From: Odobenus rosmarus divergens
Lineage: Eukaryota; Chordata; Mammalia; Carnivora; Odobenidae
Assembly (NCBI RefSeq): GCF_000321225.1
Contig: NW_004450398.1
Span: forward strand, 2,675,300 to 2,739,299
Direction: 5' to 3'
Length of the DNA stretch: 64,000 nt
Shown here: one piece after another, positions 22,291-35,010 of the stretch
How positions within the stretch are numbered: position 1 is the first letter of the stretch
Layout: each line of letters begins with the position of its first letter
Notes under the pieces: generated by a model
The model's input: only the letters and a program-made list of their open reading frames with translations
What the model was told of the DNA's origin: nothing
Databases searched by the model: none
Program-made: the position numbers and the translations under genes

Positions 22291-23932
22291 CTTTTTTTTA
22301 TTATGTTATGTTAGTCACCATACAGTGCATCATTTGTTCTTGATGTAGTGCTCCATGATTCATTATTGGCATATAACACCCAGTGCTCATCACAACACAT
22401 GCCCTCCTTAATGCCCATCACCAGGCTACCCCCAGCCCCCATCCCCTTACCCCTCTCCCCTCTGAAATCCTCAGATTGTTTCCTGGAGTCCATAGTCTCT
22501 CATGGTTCGTCTCCTCCTCACGTGTGAGTGACACCTTATGATAGTTGTCTTTCTCTGCTTGACTTACTTCAGTTAGCATAATTCCCTTCAGTTCCATCCA
22601 TGTCAATGCAAATGGTGGGTATTCATCCTTTCTGATGGCTGAGTAATAGTCCATTGTATATATGAACCACATCTTCTTTATTCATCTGTTGAAGGGCATC
22701 TCGGCTCCTTCTACAGTTTGGTTTTTGTGGACTTTGCTGCTATGAACATTGGGGTGCATGTGCCCCTTCTTTTCACTGCATCTGTGTCTTTGGGGTAAAT
22801 ACCCAGTAGTGCAATTGCTGGGTCATAGGGTCACTCTATTTTTAACTTTTTGAGGAACCTCCATACTGTGTTCCAAAGTGGCTGTACCAACTTGCATTCC
22901 CACCAACAGTGTGAGAGGGTTCCCCTTTCTCCACATCCTTGCCAATGTTTGTTGTTTCCTGCCTTGTCAATTTTTGCCATTCTAACTGGTGTAAAGTGGT
23001 ATCTCAGTGTGGTTTTGATTTGAATTTCCCTGATGGCTAATGATGATGAACATTTTCTCATGTGTCTGTTAGCCATTTATATGTCTTCTATGGAGAAGTG
23101 TCTGTTCATGTCTTCTGCCCATTTTTTGACTGGATTATTTGTTTTTTGTGTGTTCAGTTTGAGAAGTTCATTATAGATCTTGGATACCAGCCCTTTATCT
23201 GTAATGTTATTTGCAAATATCTTCTCCCCTTGTGTGGGTTGCCTCTTAGTTGACTGTTTCCTTTGCTGTGCAGAAGCTTTTTATCACCATGAAGTCCCAA
23301 AAGTTCATTTTTGCTTTTGTTTCCCTTGCCTTTGGAGACGTGTCATGAAAGAAGTTGCTGTGGCCGATGTCAAAGAGGTTACTGCCTATGTTCTCCTCTA
23401 TGATTTTGATGGATTCTTGTCCCACATTGAAGTCTTTCATCCATTTAGAGTTTATCTTTGTGTATGGTGTAAGAGAATGATTGAGTTTCATTCTTCTGTA
23501 TATAGCTGTCCAATTTTCCCAGCACCATTTATTGAAGACACTGTCTGTTGTCCATTGGATGTTCTTTCTTGATTTGTCAAAGATTAATTGACCGTAGAGT
23601 TGAGGGTCCATTTCTGGAGACTATTCTGTTCCATTGATCTGTGTGTCTGTTTTTGTGCCAATACCATGCTGTCTTGGTGATCACAGCTTTGTAATATAGA
23701 TTGAAGTCAGGCAACATGATGCCCCCAGCTTTGTTTTCCTTTTTCAACATTTCCTTGGTGATTCAGGGTCTTTTCTGGTTCCTCACAAATTTCAGGATTG
23801 TTTGTTCCAGCTCTGTGAAAAATGCCAGTGGTATTTTAATAGGGATGGCATTGAGAGTGTAGATTGCTCTGGGCAGCACAAGCATTTTAACAACGTTAAT
23901 TCTTCCAATCCATGAGCATGGAATGTTTCCTG
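22291..23932 (-). mobile_element. Younger, 5'-truncated L1 nested in the older L1
   Basis: Begins with a T-rich tract then TTATGTTATGTTAGTCACCA, the carnivore L1 3' end in reverse, and continues through ORF2 C-terminal sequence (minus-strand pieces at 22418-22672, 22831-23076 and 23246-23611). It stops at 23932, where TTCTTTCT (23933-23940) repeats the sequence before its start (about 22283-22294). The outer L1 reads on from TTTCTATTTTC to GATTCAGTTTTGG across the insert. The same ORF2 segment is therefore present twice within 3 kb. Confidence 0.9.
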
Positions 23933-24249
23933 TTCTTTCTGATTCAGTTTTGGGAGGTTATATGTTTCTAGGAATTTATCCATTTCTTCTACTTTGTCCA
24001 ATTTGTTGACCTATAACTTTTCATAATATTGTCTTATAATCCTTTGTATTTCTGTGGTGTTGGTTGTTATTTCTCCTCTTTCATTTCTGATTTTGGTAAT
24101 TTGAGTACTTTATTTTTTCCAAGGAGTTTGGCTAAAGGTTTATCAATTGTGTTGATCTTTTCAAAGTACCATCTCCTGATTTCATCGATCTGTTCTATTG
24201 TGGGTTTTTTTTAAGTTTCTGTTTCATATATTTCTGCTCTCATCTTTAT

Positions 24250-25279
24250 TATTTTATCTTACTTTTTTATGTAACTTTTTCCTGGGCTGTTACAAACTCA
24301 GTGGCTATGATGAATTTCATTTGGTATTCATTCAACTGGATGTTTATGGATTACTCACTGTGGGGCATTATTTGTTGAGCCCTCCTATAGGCAGGGTACT
24401 ATGCAAAACTGATATTCTTTACCGTTAGGCTCTACTGTCCCCTACCTGAGTCAGTGTGGCTAGGTCCCAACCAGGAAGCCACACCATCTCTTGCTTAGAG
24501 TATTGGCATTCCTGGATTTTGTGCTTTTGATGGATTCCTAGTTTTGCTGCTATGTGCTCCTTTTTTATTTAACAAAAGAAGAAAACCACAAGAACACCAT
24601 CAACAATTCCCTGCAGATTCCTTGGGCTCCTTGCTTTGCTCACCAGGAATCCTGTGTAACAAATTGGAGCAGGGACTCTGGAATACATTCTTGCAGGTGA
24701 GGAGTTCAGATATCTCATCCCAGGAGCTTGGGTTGCATATTTAAATACTAACAAGGCTTGCTCTGCAAATAGTTTGAAGGGATTCCAAATCCCGAGCGCC
24801 ATAACTTGATTTTTAGAATCAGGTGTCATCTGCAGGCCTATTATGAGCTCTTCCTGGGGAACATGCAGGGCATGAGAAATTGAAATAGGAGGAGACAAAT
24901 GTCAGATAAATTCCCTTTACATTCAGAGATGAGAGCTGGTGGGTGGGCCAGGAATGGGCCAACAAAGCTAGACTTTTTAACCCTTGGGGGATGGAAGCAG
25001 ATCTTTTCAAGAGGGCTGTGAATCCTTTGAGACAGATTTCTAGGCATTTCAGCAGATGAATGCAAATCCAGCCTCTTTCTCTAGTCTGGATTGCTACTCA
25101 TCCTTGTGACACTCAAGCCCAAACATTTGAATGTAAACAGGTACTCATGAGGCTGCCTAGAGGCTTGATGGCTGTAAAAATGTGTGCCAAGGGGCATAAT
25201 TGAGCATTTTTCTGTACCGACATAAATTGGAGCCAATTCTTCTCTTTTTGTGCCTTTTCTATACCACTTCCTCTATATT
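24250..25279. other. No gene seen; unclassified intron
   Basis: Unique-looking sequence. No domain or splice-supported exon was recognised. Confidence 0.5.
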
Positions 25280-25520
25280 CATCTGCTAATTAATTCATTC
25301 AGTAAAATGTCTCGAATACCTCCTGTATGCCCACTCAGCCAGCAAAGCTGTGAGCAAGGCATACCTGTGTTGACTTTGTAGTCTGCTCGCCTAGAACAAC
25401 TGCCTAAATAAATACTTTAGATATTTATTGAGCACCTGCTCTCTGAGGCTTGGGGGGAGGTAGACGTATGAAGCCCTTCAAGTTCCAATTTCTGCCCTCA
25501 AGTAGCTTGCAATGCAGTAT
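25280..25520. repeat. L2/MIR-class remnants
   Basis: ATTCATTCAGTAAAATGTCT and AGATATTTATTGAGCACCTG are typical of old LINE/SINE remnants; the family is uncertain. Confidence 0.4.
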
Positions 25521-26039
25521 GAAAGTTAAAATGTGCAACAGATACCTCATATGTAGCAAATACTCTTTTCCCACCTCACTGTACATTTTGGCGAGGATGC
25601 TTCTATCCCTGGAGTCTGTCCTAGGGCCAATATGAAGACCAAGTGATTCACAATCTGCTTTTATAATAAAGATTCCTGTGCCACACCTCAGGCTACTAAG
25701 ACCAGATAAAATCTATGGGACTAGGGCTGTAGGGGACCATGGATAAAACTATGGAGGGCATGCTGAACTTACGTGCGTGTGTGTGCATGTGTGTGTGTGG
25801 CCCTTGGTAGGTGTAAAGAGTACTCAATAATCAGTTCAGCAGCTTACAATCTGGTTTGCCAGCAAAGATGGCTCCAGAGGCCCAACACTGCCCAGTTCAG
25901 CAAGGGGAACCGTGGTCCTGTGGCCAGTAAGCGTTCAAGGAGGATGGACTTAGTAGGAAACTCAGGGGGAACTGGATGACATATAATGGCAGTTATAGTC
26001 ACATGTCAATGTATTCGAAGTTCATTGCATGCTGGGTGC

Positions 26040-26210
26040 TTTTACCTCATTGTCACCTGTTTTCCTCATAGTCTCTTCTGCAGAATGTACAGTTGTTTAT
26101 GCCCATTTATAGAGGAGGAAACCAAGGCACAGAGAGGTTGAGCAACTGGTCCTAAGTCACCCAGCTTGGAGATCACAGAGTTGGAATCCTGTTGCAGTTT
26201 ATCACTATCC
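26040..26210 (-). repeat. MIR, antisense
   Basis: GCCCATTTATAGAGGAGGAA, ACCAAGGCACAGAGAGGTTG and AAGTCACCCAGCTTGGAG are the reversed MIR core. Confidence 0.85.
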
Positions 26211-27325
26211 TTCCCTCTAGTGTAAGTGAGAGAAAGGACAAGAGAAGTGTGTACCATAAGTGTGAAAACCAAGCCAACCTGTCCTTTGGGGAGGACTTTG
26301 ATCTCACTGACAAATGTTGCTCATATGGGTGAGCTGTGTCACACTCTGGAGCTCTAGGAGTGTGGTTGCTGGAAACTTCTGGGAAGAGGTTCAGGCAATG
26401 TTCTCCTGCCTGGGTTTATAGAATAGTCCTCAGGTGAGGTTCAGAGAGGTCCAGGGAATACCTCTCTGAGCCACCTAGACCTTCAGGGTCATCATAGGTC
26501 ATCTTGGTGTTGTCACACTGCCCCATTAAAGAAGACTTGACATGGCCCCATCTCTTGCTGCCTTTCCTATGGTTGGAAATTCTCACTCCATCTCTGGGCA
26601 CGATGTGATTGCATTGTTCTGGGAGTCTCCTTTCCCCTAGGAACTGCCCCTCAGGGTTTGTATTTGCCTCATTTCTGCTATGCTGGTTGCCCTGTGTAAG
26701 CAGAGTATAACTGTGTCTTGCAATTTGGTTCCTGATAATGTCTTACAAGGTAAATTGGAGTTTTACAAGGGCAGGCAAGAGAAAGAAGGTTCCTTCTTTC
26801 CAACAGTCTTGGATCCAAATGCTGAGGAGTGCTTTTGGAAGTGAAAAGCCCTCCCCATCCTTGGATGGCCCATGGGGCAAGCGGTGGCTGCATTATGCAG
26901 CACAAGCAGCTTTGGATTTGCAGGACGGTCCTGGATCCACCATGCACAAGCTGACCTGGGGCAGGTCCTTTAACTCATCTTCCCCATGAGTAAATCTAGG
27001 GTCTGGTGCCAGGTAGTCCTGACAACTCTAGCTGAGAACAGGCCCAGGGCAGGGAGCACGCAGGGCCAGAGTGACAAGCCAGTGGTGTTCCCATGGTGGA
27101 GAAAGTTAAGAGCATTTTGTGATCACAGAGAAGCAGAGTGCTAATAAGGTAATTAGTACCTTTTTTCTGATTAGCAGCCAGGGAATTATGGAAAGAAGTT
27201 AAATAGAAATTGTGAAAAGATCCTTGGGTAACTGAGAAGTGAGAGAAAGGTAATAGCCTGTACCCTGTGTAGAAAGGAATAAAAATATATTTTATAAGCA
27301 GAGAATGGATCTCTCTCACCCTTGC
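26211..27325. other. No gene seen; unclassified intron
   Basis: No repeat with good support; only short open frames on both strands. Confidence 0.5.
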
Positions 27326-27329
27326 CCCA

Positions 27330-27660
27330 GTGGCTTCCTTTCAGACCCCCACACTTACCTGTTATCGCAGGGCCTTTGCACATGACTCTCTTTCTTCTCC
27401 TCTTTGCCTATATCACTCCTACTCCTTCAGGGGTATCTCTGTCTAGATTGTTCAGTTTCCTTCACCGTGGGTTCTTAAAGCACCATAAAGCTTTCCTTCA
27501 AAATACAAATGTCAGCGTGAATTTTACATTTGAGTGACTAATTAATCCTTGTCTCTCCATTTGAGAGCGTAAGTTCTATGGATACAGATTCCATGGCTGT
27601 TTTTTTTCACCACTGGATCCCCAGCCTGAGGCACAGTGCTTGGTACAGAGATGAATAAAT
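27330..27660 (+). repeat. L2, sense
   Basis: GCAGGGCCTTTGCACATGAC, TATCACTCCTACTCCTTCAG and CACAGTGCTTGGTACAGAG give L2 body and 3' end. Confidence 0.7.
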
Positions 27661-27724
27661 AAATCAAATTAACTGATTAATTAGTTAATTAAAGACGCAG
27701 TTAAGTGATACTTGACGTCTGGTC

Positions 27725-27860
27725 CTTTGTACAGTTCTAGACAGTTGGTATAGCTGGTGCTATTTGTCATTCCCATGAAGAAACTGAGGCTCTGGGATCA
27801 GTGACAATGAATCAACTTTTCCAAGATGCATACCTCATAAACTGGAATTTGTACAGAACC
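27725..27860 (-). repeat. MIR-like, antisense
   Basis: CATTCCCATGAAGAAACTGA and GGCTCTGGGATCAGTGAC are a weak reversed MIR core. Confidence 0.5.
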
Positions 27861-29918
27861 CTGGAGAATCTGAGACTTTATTCCTCTTTGCTCTAAATAC
27901 AGGCATCACGTCTCTTATCGTAAAAGTAGAAGTTTTAACAATTTAGATTAAAACCATACAACAACAAAAACAAAAATGGAAAGACAGACAACAAAGCACA
28001 CAGGACAGTGGATTCTGATGGAGCTCCTTACTTCCGGGTCAGCTACATTTGAAGAAAGTCTACCTGTTGCCTTTAACTTGCCTGGGGCAGCAGCTTGGGG
28101 AGGAGCCGATTTCAGCCCTGGGAATAGTTCTGTATCTCAAGCACCAGCTTGAGCAAGAAAACTGAGCACAATACAAGCAACTTTAAGGAACAATGTGGAA
28201 AATGATGGAATGATGGTAGGAATCAGCACCCAACGCCTGGCTGAGATTTGTCAGCAAGATGATGAGAATGGAAGCTGCCAGGCATTTCTGCCCAAAGGTT
28301 GTGCAGCCCGCTAAGCTTCCTGGCTTATTGAAGTTGGAGGCGGAGAGAGAGCCTGAATTAAGTGTCTTCCTTGGTGCTGCGTGACTGGAGGACCTAATTC
28401 ACACTGACACACTTGGGCAAGGCTCCTAGCCTTGTTCAAAACAAACCAGTCAACCAAAACAAAAGCAAAAATTGGATCAGACCCCTCTGCGCGCTGTGTA
28501 TACAGTGATTAGTAAAACAAGTAGGACAAACAAAACATCACACGTGGTGCCTGCCTCTGTGCACTCAGTGTATGTTCCAGTGGGGGACATACACACTCAA
28601 GAAAGGCCATAAATAAATGTCAGTTACCAGCCATATTAAGTGCTATGAAAATACAAAGCGGAGCATTAGAAGGGAGGAAGTTGACTTAATCAAGGAGAGC
28701 AGGAGAAGCATTGCTTACAAAGTGATGATTCAGCAGTGAAATGAAGGATAAGGAAGAAGGTGTAACTGGAACTTGGGATCGCCTCTTGGTGGGTGTGGGG
28801 CCAAAAGACACAACCGAGCCAAACAAACACTGGGAAGAGGAAGGGGTTTCCATGCAACAAGTGAGACCACCAGGGATTTTTCCCAAAGCAGTGTCTCCCC
28901 ACCCCGTACAACAAAATTGGGGAAGTTGTAATCTAAGGGTGCATGCGTATTCATGACGGGCTTGGTGAAGGAAATCTAGAATCGGGGCAGAAGTCATCCA
29001 ATAAGTTGATAGAGTCCAGGTCCTGGTAGATCGAATTCCCAGGGGCCGGCAAGAGTTGGCATTATTTCTCTGGCTCTGTTTAGTGCAGTAGTGTTTGAGT
29101 GCTCAAAAGGGTTTAAATCCTGCAAAAATGACTCAGAAATGTTGTGTTAGGACAATCTTTACTTTTGAAACAGCACTGGGAGTTTTATCACTGATTTATC
29201 ATTGCTGATACGGTTAGGGTATTTCCTGGCCTGGTAGTCCTGTTTGTTTTTACATTTTTTATTCTCTTAAAATCATTAACTATTGAGGTCTGTTTTTCTG
29301 CAACGTATCCCAGGAAGTTCTGCAAGAAATGTGCTTAGGCCAGTAGTCCTGGTCAGGCATAATCACAAAATGCCTGGGGGCCTAAAATGACTTCTCTTAT
29401 GGTAAGAACGCTATGTCTCCTCTTTCTTTCTCTGGGAACCCCTAGCCCTATCTGCCTACAGAGGGAGCTTTCCAAGGGAAATGGAACAGCATGAGCAAAG
29501 GCCCTGTGGCAGGCACCAGGGGATGAGAGATCACTGCAGTGGGAGGAGAAAAAGCAAGGCAGCGTGTGGTCTGAGATGAGCCTGTAAGGTAACAGGGGTC
29601 AGACCCTGCTGACCTCCACAGGCCACACTGTAGTTTGTGGTATTTGTCCCAAGAGCCATTTGACACTGAGTGGTCAGCGCCACAGTGGAAGTAAACTCCT
29701 GGTGTCACGAGGGTGAAACTCTCTCTTGATTCAGGCAACTGGCTGTAGGGATTTGAGTGTCCATAGGATCAGAACCAAACCCTTCGCCAGACCTGACCAG
29801 ATAGCCTGCAGAATAAGGACCTCATGATCCCAGGTGAGGGAGGCCCCATCCTCAGAGTCGCCATTTGCATAATGACTGTGGAGTAAATCCACTGCGACTT
29901 GCTACAAAGTCATCACTC
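27861..29918. other. No gene seen; weak old-repeat signal only
   Basis: An L2-like piece may lie at 28485-28640 (GTGCCTGCCTCTGTGCACTC). The remainder is unclassified. Confidence 0.45.
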
Positions 29919-30127
29919 TTTTTTTTTTTTTAAAGATTTTATTTATTTAATTGACAGAGAGAGAGAGAGACAGCGAGAGAGGGAACACAAGCAGGGGGAG
30001 CGGGAGAGGGAGAAGCAGGCCTCCTGCTGAGCAGGGACCCTGATGCGCAGGACTCGATCCCAGGACCCTGGGATCATGACCTGAGCCGAAGGCAGTCGCT
30101 TAACCAACTGAGCCACCCAGGTGCCCC
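29919..30127 (-). mobile_element. SINEC, antisense, with target duplication
   Basis: Complete antisense SINE from the T-run to GCCACCCAGGTGCCCC. Perfect 13-base duplication AAAGTCATCACTC at 29906-29918 and 30128-30140. Confidence 0.97.
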
Positions 30128-30379
30128 AAAGTCATCACTCATTGACATGATGAACAAACAGGATGCTGGCCCGGAGAAAGGAGGAGGGGACCATTGTTGG
30201 ATGTTGGGGCTCATGGCACAGCCTGACTTGCGCCACCGAGGCATTTCATCTGAGCGTGGAGAGAACTGGAGGGTTGGGAAGATTAGATTTATCTAGAGGC
30301 AGAAGGCTCATTAAAATCCCAACTTCTTTTTGTGCCTGCCGTGCCTCCACTTTTCTAATTTGTGGGCTGAAAGTTATGC

Positions 30380-31255
30380 ATGGCCAAGGATGAGGAAAAT
30401 GAAGAGAGTTGGTTTTTGGTTTTGGGGTTTTTTTTTTTTTTTGGTTTTGTTTTGTTTTTTTGTTTTAAGCACAGCTTTGCTTTCTGTCCAAGAGAGTTGG
30501 GTTTTACTGTCCCTATTGTCCGATGGCCATTTCTTGTGAGTTTCAGGAAAGAGGCACCTTTGTGGGCTGTTAATGAGCTGGGTGTACAGTGGCCCCTCAG
30601 TGTTCTGTTCTCTCTGTCCTGTTCGGATGACAGGGTGCTGGCATCCCCTCAAGGGGCCAGCCACAGAAAGATGACGCAGCGCGTGGGAGCCAGAAACGTT
30701 GCCGTCTCAACCCCAGAGGGTATCTGTGAGGTGGTCTCAGTCCACAGACCATGCACCACCCTGACTTCAGTTACGCTCTCGGGAACAGAGCACAGCGAGG
30801 CTGTCCCTTCTCTGCAAAGAAAGACGGATGTGCAGAGCAAAGATCTGAGGAATGCCGTTCTTCAACATTGGAGGTGTATTGCAAGCATGCGTTTGGGGAT
30901 TCAACAGAAAGAAAAGCACCCAGTTCACGGTCCTTTAGCACATAGGGAGTTAGTTCAGGACTTCCTATGTTTTCTCGCATGCATTTCTTTGCCTAGCACA
31001 GGAGGAAGGATGTGGAGGAACTGGCGGATGGGAAAAGAGACCATGGCAGTAAAACAGCCACCTTGCCCCAGTTTGAACCCCAGCATAGAGAGGGTTCTTC
31101 TCTGCCTCCGAATACGTTCATGTTTGAGAAGAAGCATGGTGCATGGTTCGGTTACGGAGTGCTGGGGCTTCTTCTGCAGTCTCCTTCCGTTCTACTGTCT
31201 CCTTCCTTCCTGTGGGTCACTGAGATCTGGCTTCTGTCCCCTCCACTCATGCTGA
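30380..31255 (+). other. 876-nt open reading frame without recognised family
   Basis: This is the longest open frame in the window, starting ATGGCCAAGGATGAG and giving 291 residues. The first part reads through a T-run, so it encodes poly-Phe. The rest is rich in Cys, Ser and Leu without repeated motifs. I recognise no domain. No poly(A) tail or target duplication marks it as a retrocopy. It lies in intron, on the same strand as GRIN2A. Chance is the likeliest explanation. Confidence 0.15.
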
Positions 31256-31279
31256 AGTGACCCTCTCCCCGCCTTGTGC

Positions 31280-32100
31280 AGCAATACCTTCCCGTCTCTG
31301 CACTCCTGGACACTTGAGACCCCTCCCACCCTCCCCCTGTCATCCAGCACTCTGCTCTCCTGCTGTCTCCTTGTACCTGTCCTGTCCTCGGCCTTGGCCT
31401 CCGTTCCACGCTCTCTGTCCGTCTGCCAGCTCACTCTTCATAATGTTCTCTGCAAGCTCTTGAGGCTCTTCTCATGGCACACCTGTTAGGAGATGTGATC
31501 TGCAGCTCCCAGCCACCCCCTGCAGGTGCATGACTCCCAGACCCCAAACTCTGGTCCTAACCTGCATGTCTGCTACCTGCAGGGCCCCTGCATGGAACCC
31601 TCACAAGCAGCTGGTCCCACATCGCATCCCGTGTGCGCTTCCCGCTTGGCCCCCGTGCTCACTCACTCACTGAGCTGCCACTCTGTGCCAGGCATGGGGC
31701 TAGGGGTGCCACTGTGAGGACAAAAGCAAGGTACCTCACCTGTTCTCCACCTTTCTGAGTGACATCGCCAGTCACCCAGCCAGCCTTCCCGAATCCCCCT
31801 CTGCTTCACGCTCTGGAGCCCCCGCCAGTCCCCTCAGCAGGTTCCCAGAGCCAGGGGACGCCATCTGCTAAGCACCCCCTGACTCTCTCCTCTTCTTTAT
31901 CCCCATCGCCACTGCCCAAAGTTCAGGTGTCTCTCCCTGTCCTGGGATCACTTCAGTGGCCTCTTGACCTGCCCTTCTTGCCTCTGTCATTTCATGGTCT
32001 AGCCAGAGCGGTCCTTTCAGATGACAGAAATCTGGTCACGTTATCTCTCTGCTGTTCTTCAAGGATTCTTCTCATCAGCTCCAGAAAACCTTAGCTCCTT
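31280..32100 (+). repeat. L2-class remnants, CT-rich
   Basis: ACTGAGCTGCCACTCTGTGC with CAGGCATGGGGCTAGG, and TGACAGAAATCTGGTCACGT with CTCTGCTGTTCTTCAAGG, match L2 text. Boundaries are uncertain. Confidence 0.5.
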
Positions 32101-32107
32101 ATATGTT

Positions 32108-32242
32108 TTTTCTGTCCCTCCTCTCTCACCCCTCCCTCTACCCCTCTCTTCCTTCCTTCCCTTCTTTCTGTCTCCCTTTCTTTCTTCTTTCTCCCTCCTT
32201 CTCCCACTTCCTCTTTGCCTGACTTCCTCCCTTCCTTCCAGC
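32108..32242. repeat. Polypyrimidine tract
   Basis: Almost pure C/T on the + strand for about 130 bp (CCTTCCTTCCCTTCTTTC and similar). Confidence 0.9.
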
Positions 32243-32489
32243 AATGATGTGAGCATCTTCAGTTCGGTTCCACAAATATATCTGTTAAGTTCCATTGCAT
32301 GGCAGGCTTTGCTACAAATCCATCGGAGACATCAACAACCAACCAGACAAAATATTCCTGACCTCACAGAGCTTACATTCTATCAGGGCCAACCAGACAG
32401 GAAACAATAAGCATAATAAGGAAATAGGATGAATTATATGGAACGTAAAGGTGTTAAGTGTTCTGAAACCAGATTCTATGGTACTCCGC

Positions 32490-32885
32490 ATCTGAGCAAG
32501 AAGCACAGACCCCCCTCGGGCCTGCCTCCTCCCCCAGCCTCATGCATCCCCTACTCGGCTTTTTGGGTTACATTTCTTCAGCACCAAGCTGCTGGCCATT
32601 CTCAGTGCACGCCATGTTCATACCTCTGCATCTTTGCACACTGTCCACTGTGCATGGGATGCTCTCTCCAGACCTCTCTGGCCTGCGCCCAGTTGCCTTC
32701 CATTCAGGAACAGCTTAGGGGTCACCTTGCTCTGGACCCTTATGCCCCCATCTTGCTGGGTCAGGTGGATTCCCTCTTTCTGGATCCACCCATGGTTCCC
32801 TGTTCATTCCCTGGTCTTCACTGTCAGCCCTTCTGGACTGTGAGCCCTTTGAGGCTGGGACGAGCTCTGTGGCTTTCTCTCTGAG
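32490..32885 (+). repeat. L2, sense
   Basis: TTTGCACACTGTCCACTGTG, GGATGCTCTCTCCAGACCTC and GACTGTGAGCCCTTTGAGGC are L2 body text. Confidence 0.7.
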
Positions 32886-34155
32886 CGAGTCTTGGAGGCC
32901 AGCCAGCTCCCCACCCACCGGCCTCAATTTTCTCATGTATAGAATGGCAAGAAGGAGAGCCATCCGCCGATTTCTCATGGTTGCCACCTGAGGGTGGGGG
33001 ATGTCTCTGGGGCTGGGTCCATGGGTGGTGTATCAGGGCGTTCCTTGCCTCGGAGACCCTGAAGAAGGGGTCCCTTCTGTGCCCTACAACTCTGGAGAAG
33101 ACAGACCAGCCTGAGCCTGCAGAGCTGGGCAGCTGACTGGGTCCTGGCCCGAAGCCAGCACTGAGTGTGGCCGGAACTGGATGCCCTGGGGCTGCGCAGG
33201 AACGCAAATGGACCATCATTGATTGTTTTCTCCTTTCAAACAGTCATTTTGAACCCTTTTCAGAGACTGAAAATCAGTCTTTGATTTTGAATCCACATTG
33301 AATTGACATTCAATTTTCCCTTTTATGCCACTTCTTAGGAAAACACTCAAACCATCAATTTTTTTGTTAAAATCTCTCCTTCCCACTCCTGTTTATGTTT
33401 CCTAATGCCTTTTGTGCTCAGGGTTCAGCTGTGATGGTGAGCTCTGGTCACAATGAGTCCATCCTTTTTTTTCTGAGTTTCAAGTGGGTCCCAGCTTAGT
33501 ACTGTTTTTTTGCCGTGTGCGTCCACACAGCGCAAATACGCACATGAGAATTGAGTGTTGCCCTGTTAAAGGGGCCAGCCGTATTCCTCGTTTGGTCTAC
33601 TAGTCTTTGAGAGTCTGAGAGATGAACAAACTTGAGTCTCTTCAAATTTCAAATTCCTAGGTCTGCGTATGTGATGGGAGGCTCCATATTCTGTGAGCTT
33701 CACGGGGAAGCAGTTAGTAAGCAGAAAGTTGTGCCCTGGAGAAACGGGGCAGGTTACATTGCTCAATCTCTTGGTGTTGGTCTGGGGCTCATTCTTCTAT
33801 CCAGAAACATCACTTTGAGAAGAAGACAGCAAGAGGTGGTCTTTAGGTGGTATTTGAATACATGCAGCAGGAATGTGGATCAAGGAAGGGGTCAAGGAAA
33901 GGGCGCAGGCAGGTTGAGATTGATGAAGAGGAGGGTACCGTTGCCCAGTGGTGGTGAGCCAAGTGCTCTGGGATCCAGCGAAATCCAAATGAATGTGCTT
34001 GGTCCTGAATACTGTTGACTCCATGTGTTTGGACTAATGATGACATGAGATACTGTGGAAACTGGTGAGTGGCCTGTAAGAAAGAGTTGGTGGATGGTCG
34101 CCATGGTGGGTCAGGTGCTGTGCTGACGGGCTGGTGCCTGGCTCATCGGAGCCAC
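32886..34155. other. No gene seen; unclassified intron
   Basis: No repeat or gene recognised; GC content rises modestly near 32890-33200 without a CpG-island pattern. Confidence 0.5.
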
Positions 34156-34159
34156 GAGG

Positions 34160-34320
34160 GAGGTAGGTGGCAGTTGCTTTTCCTGTCTCATGGCGGAGGA
34201 AACGGAGGCTTAACACTGTTGAGTCAGTTTCTCAAGGCCACAGAGCTGCTATGTGGGAGAACAGAGGTTCGAACTCAGAGATGTCTCATCCCCAAATCTG
34301 CATGCTTTCCACCGCCGCAC
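34160..34320 (-). repeat. MIR, antisense
   Basis: GGAGGAAACGGAGGCTTAAC, TCTCAAGGCCACAGAGCTGC and GGTTCGAACTCAGAGATG follow reversed MIR order. Confidence 0.75.
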
Positions 34321-34699
34321 CAGCTCTCTCCCCACGGTCCCGCCGGGTCTGTGCTCTTGGAAAGCAACCAGACCCTTCCTGTTTGTGTGAAAGAACAGGA
34401 AGGGCCGGGCCTGCTTGGTGGCCCCGTCTGGAGGAGGCTGGTGGGATAGCCCACTCATGCTGGAGGTATTTCGAGGTCGGGGGTGACTGATGACCACACG
34501 GCTGCGTGGGGGGTCTTTGGAAACTCAGGGAAACCGAAAGATGTGGGTGGTGGTATGCTCTCTACAAGACCCCCAGGAGCTTCTTCCTTCTACCTGGGCC
34601 AGCACCTCAGGCCACCATGAGGTCCAAGGGCTCCTTAAGGGCGCCCTTCATCCCCAGGGGTTTGCAAGACTGAAGGAACCTGCTTGCTTTCTTGATTCA

Positions 34700-35010
34700 T
34701 TTATTTATTTATCTTTTTTTTTAATTGAGTAAAAATCCACATAAAGTAAGATTTACCATGCAATCATGTTGAAGTGTACAATTCAGTGGCACTGAGTACC
34801 CTGACCGTGTTATACAACCACCATCTATTTCTGGAATTTCTTCATCACCCCAAAGGAAACCCCAGACCCCCTGGCCATCTCTCTCCTCCCTCTCTCCTTC
34901 CCAGCCCCTGGCAAGCACTGCTGCACGTTTGGCCACTATGATTGGCCTGTTCCGGACCCGTCATATACTTGGAGCTTTGTATTATGTGGTCTTTTGTGTC
35001 TGGCTTCCTG
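34700..35010 (-). mobile_element. Old L1 3' fragment, antisense
   Basis: TTTTTAATTGAGTAAAAATCC, GAAGTGTACAATTCAGTGGC and CACCCCAAAGGAAACCCC are the reversed 3' end of an old L1, ending at TTTTGTGTCTGGCTTC. Confidence 0.8.

Larger units (their letters stand above)
19386..24245 (-). mobile_element. Large antisense L1, interrupted by a younger L1
   Basis: The left end is the reversed L1 3' end (AATTAACATACAATG ... GTGTACAATAGTGATTC). Reversed ORF2 fragments follow: the C-terminal region at 19830-20261 (minus strand [20 protein letters not shown]), a mid region at 21063-21299 and a reverse-transcriptase piece at 22088-22270 ([20 protein letters not shown]). The L1 resumes at 23941 after the nested insertion and runs to about 24245. 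Many stops and frameshifts; it is inactive. Confidence 0.88.

Noticed and set aside
32059..32410. Long open frames in the CT-rich tract on both strands
   Set aside because: They result from the pyrimidine bias of the tract and L2 remnants; no protein family is recognised.
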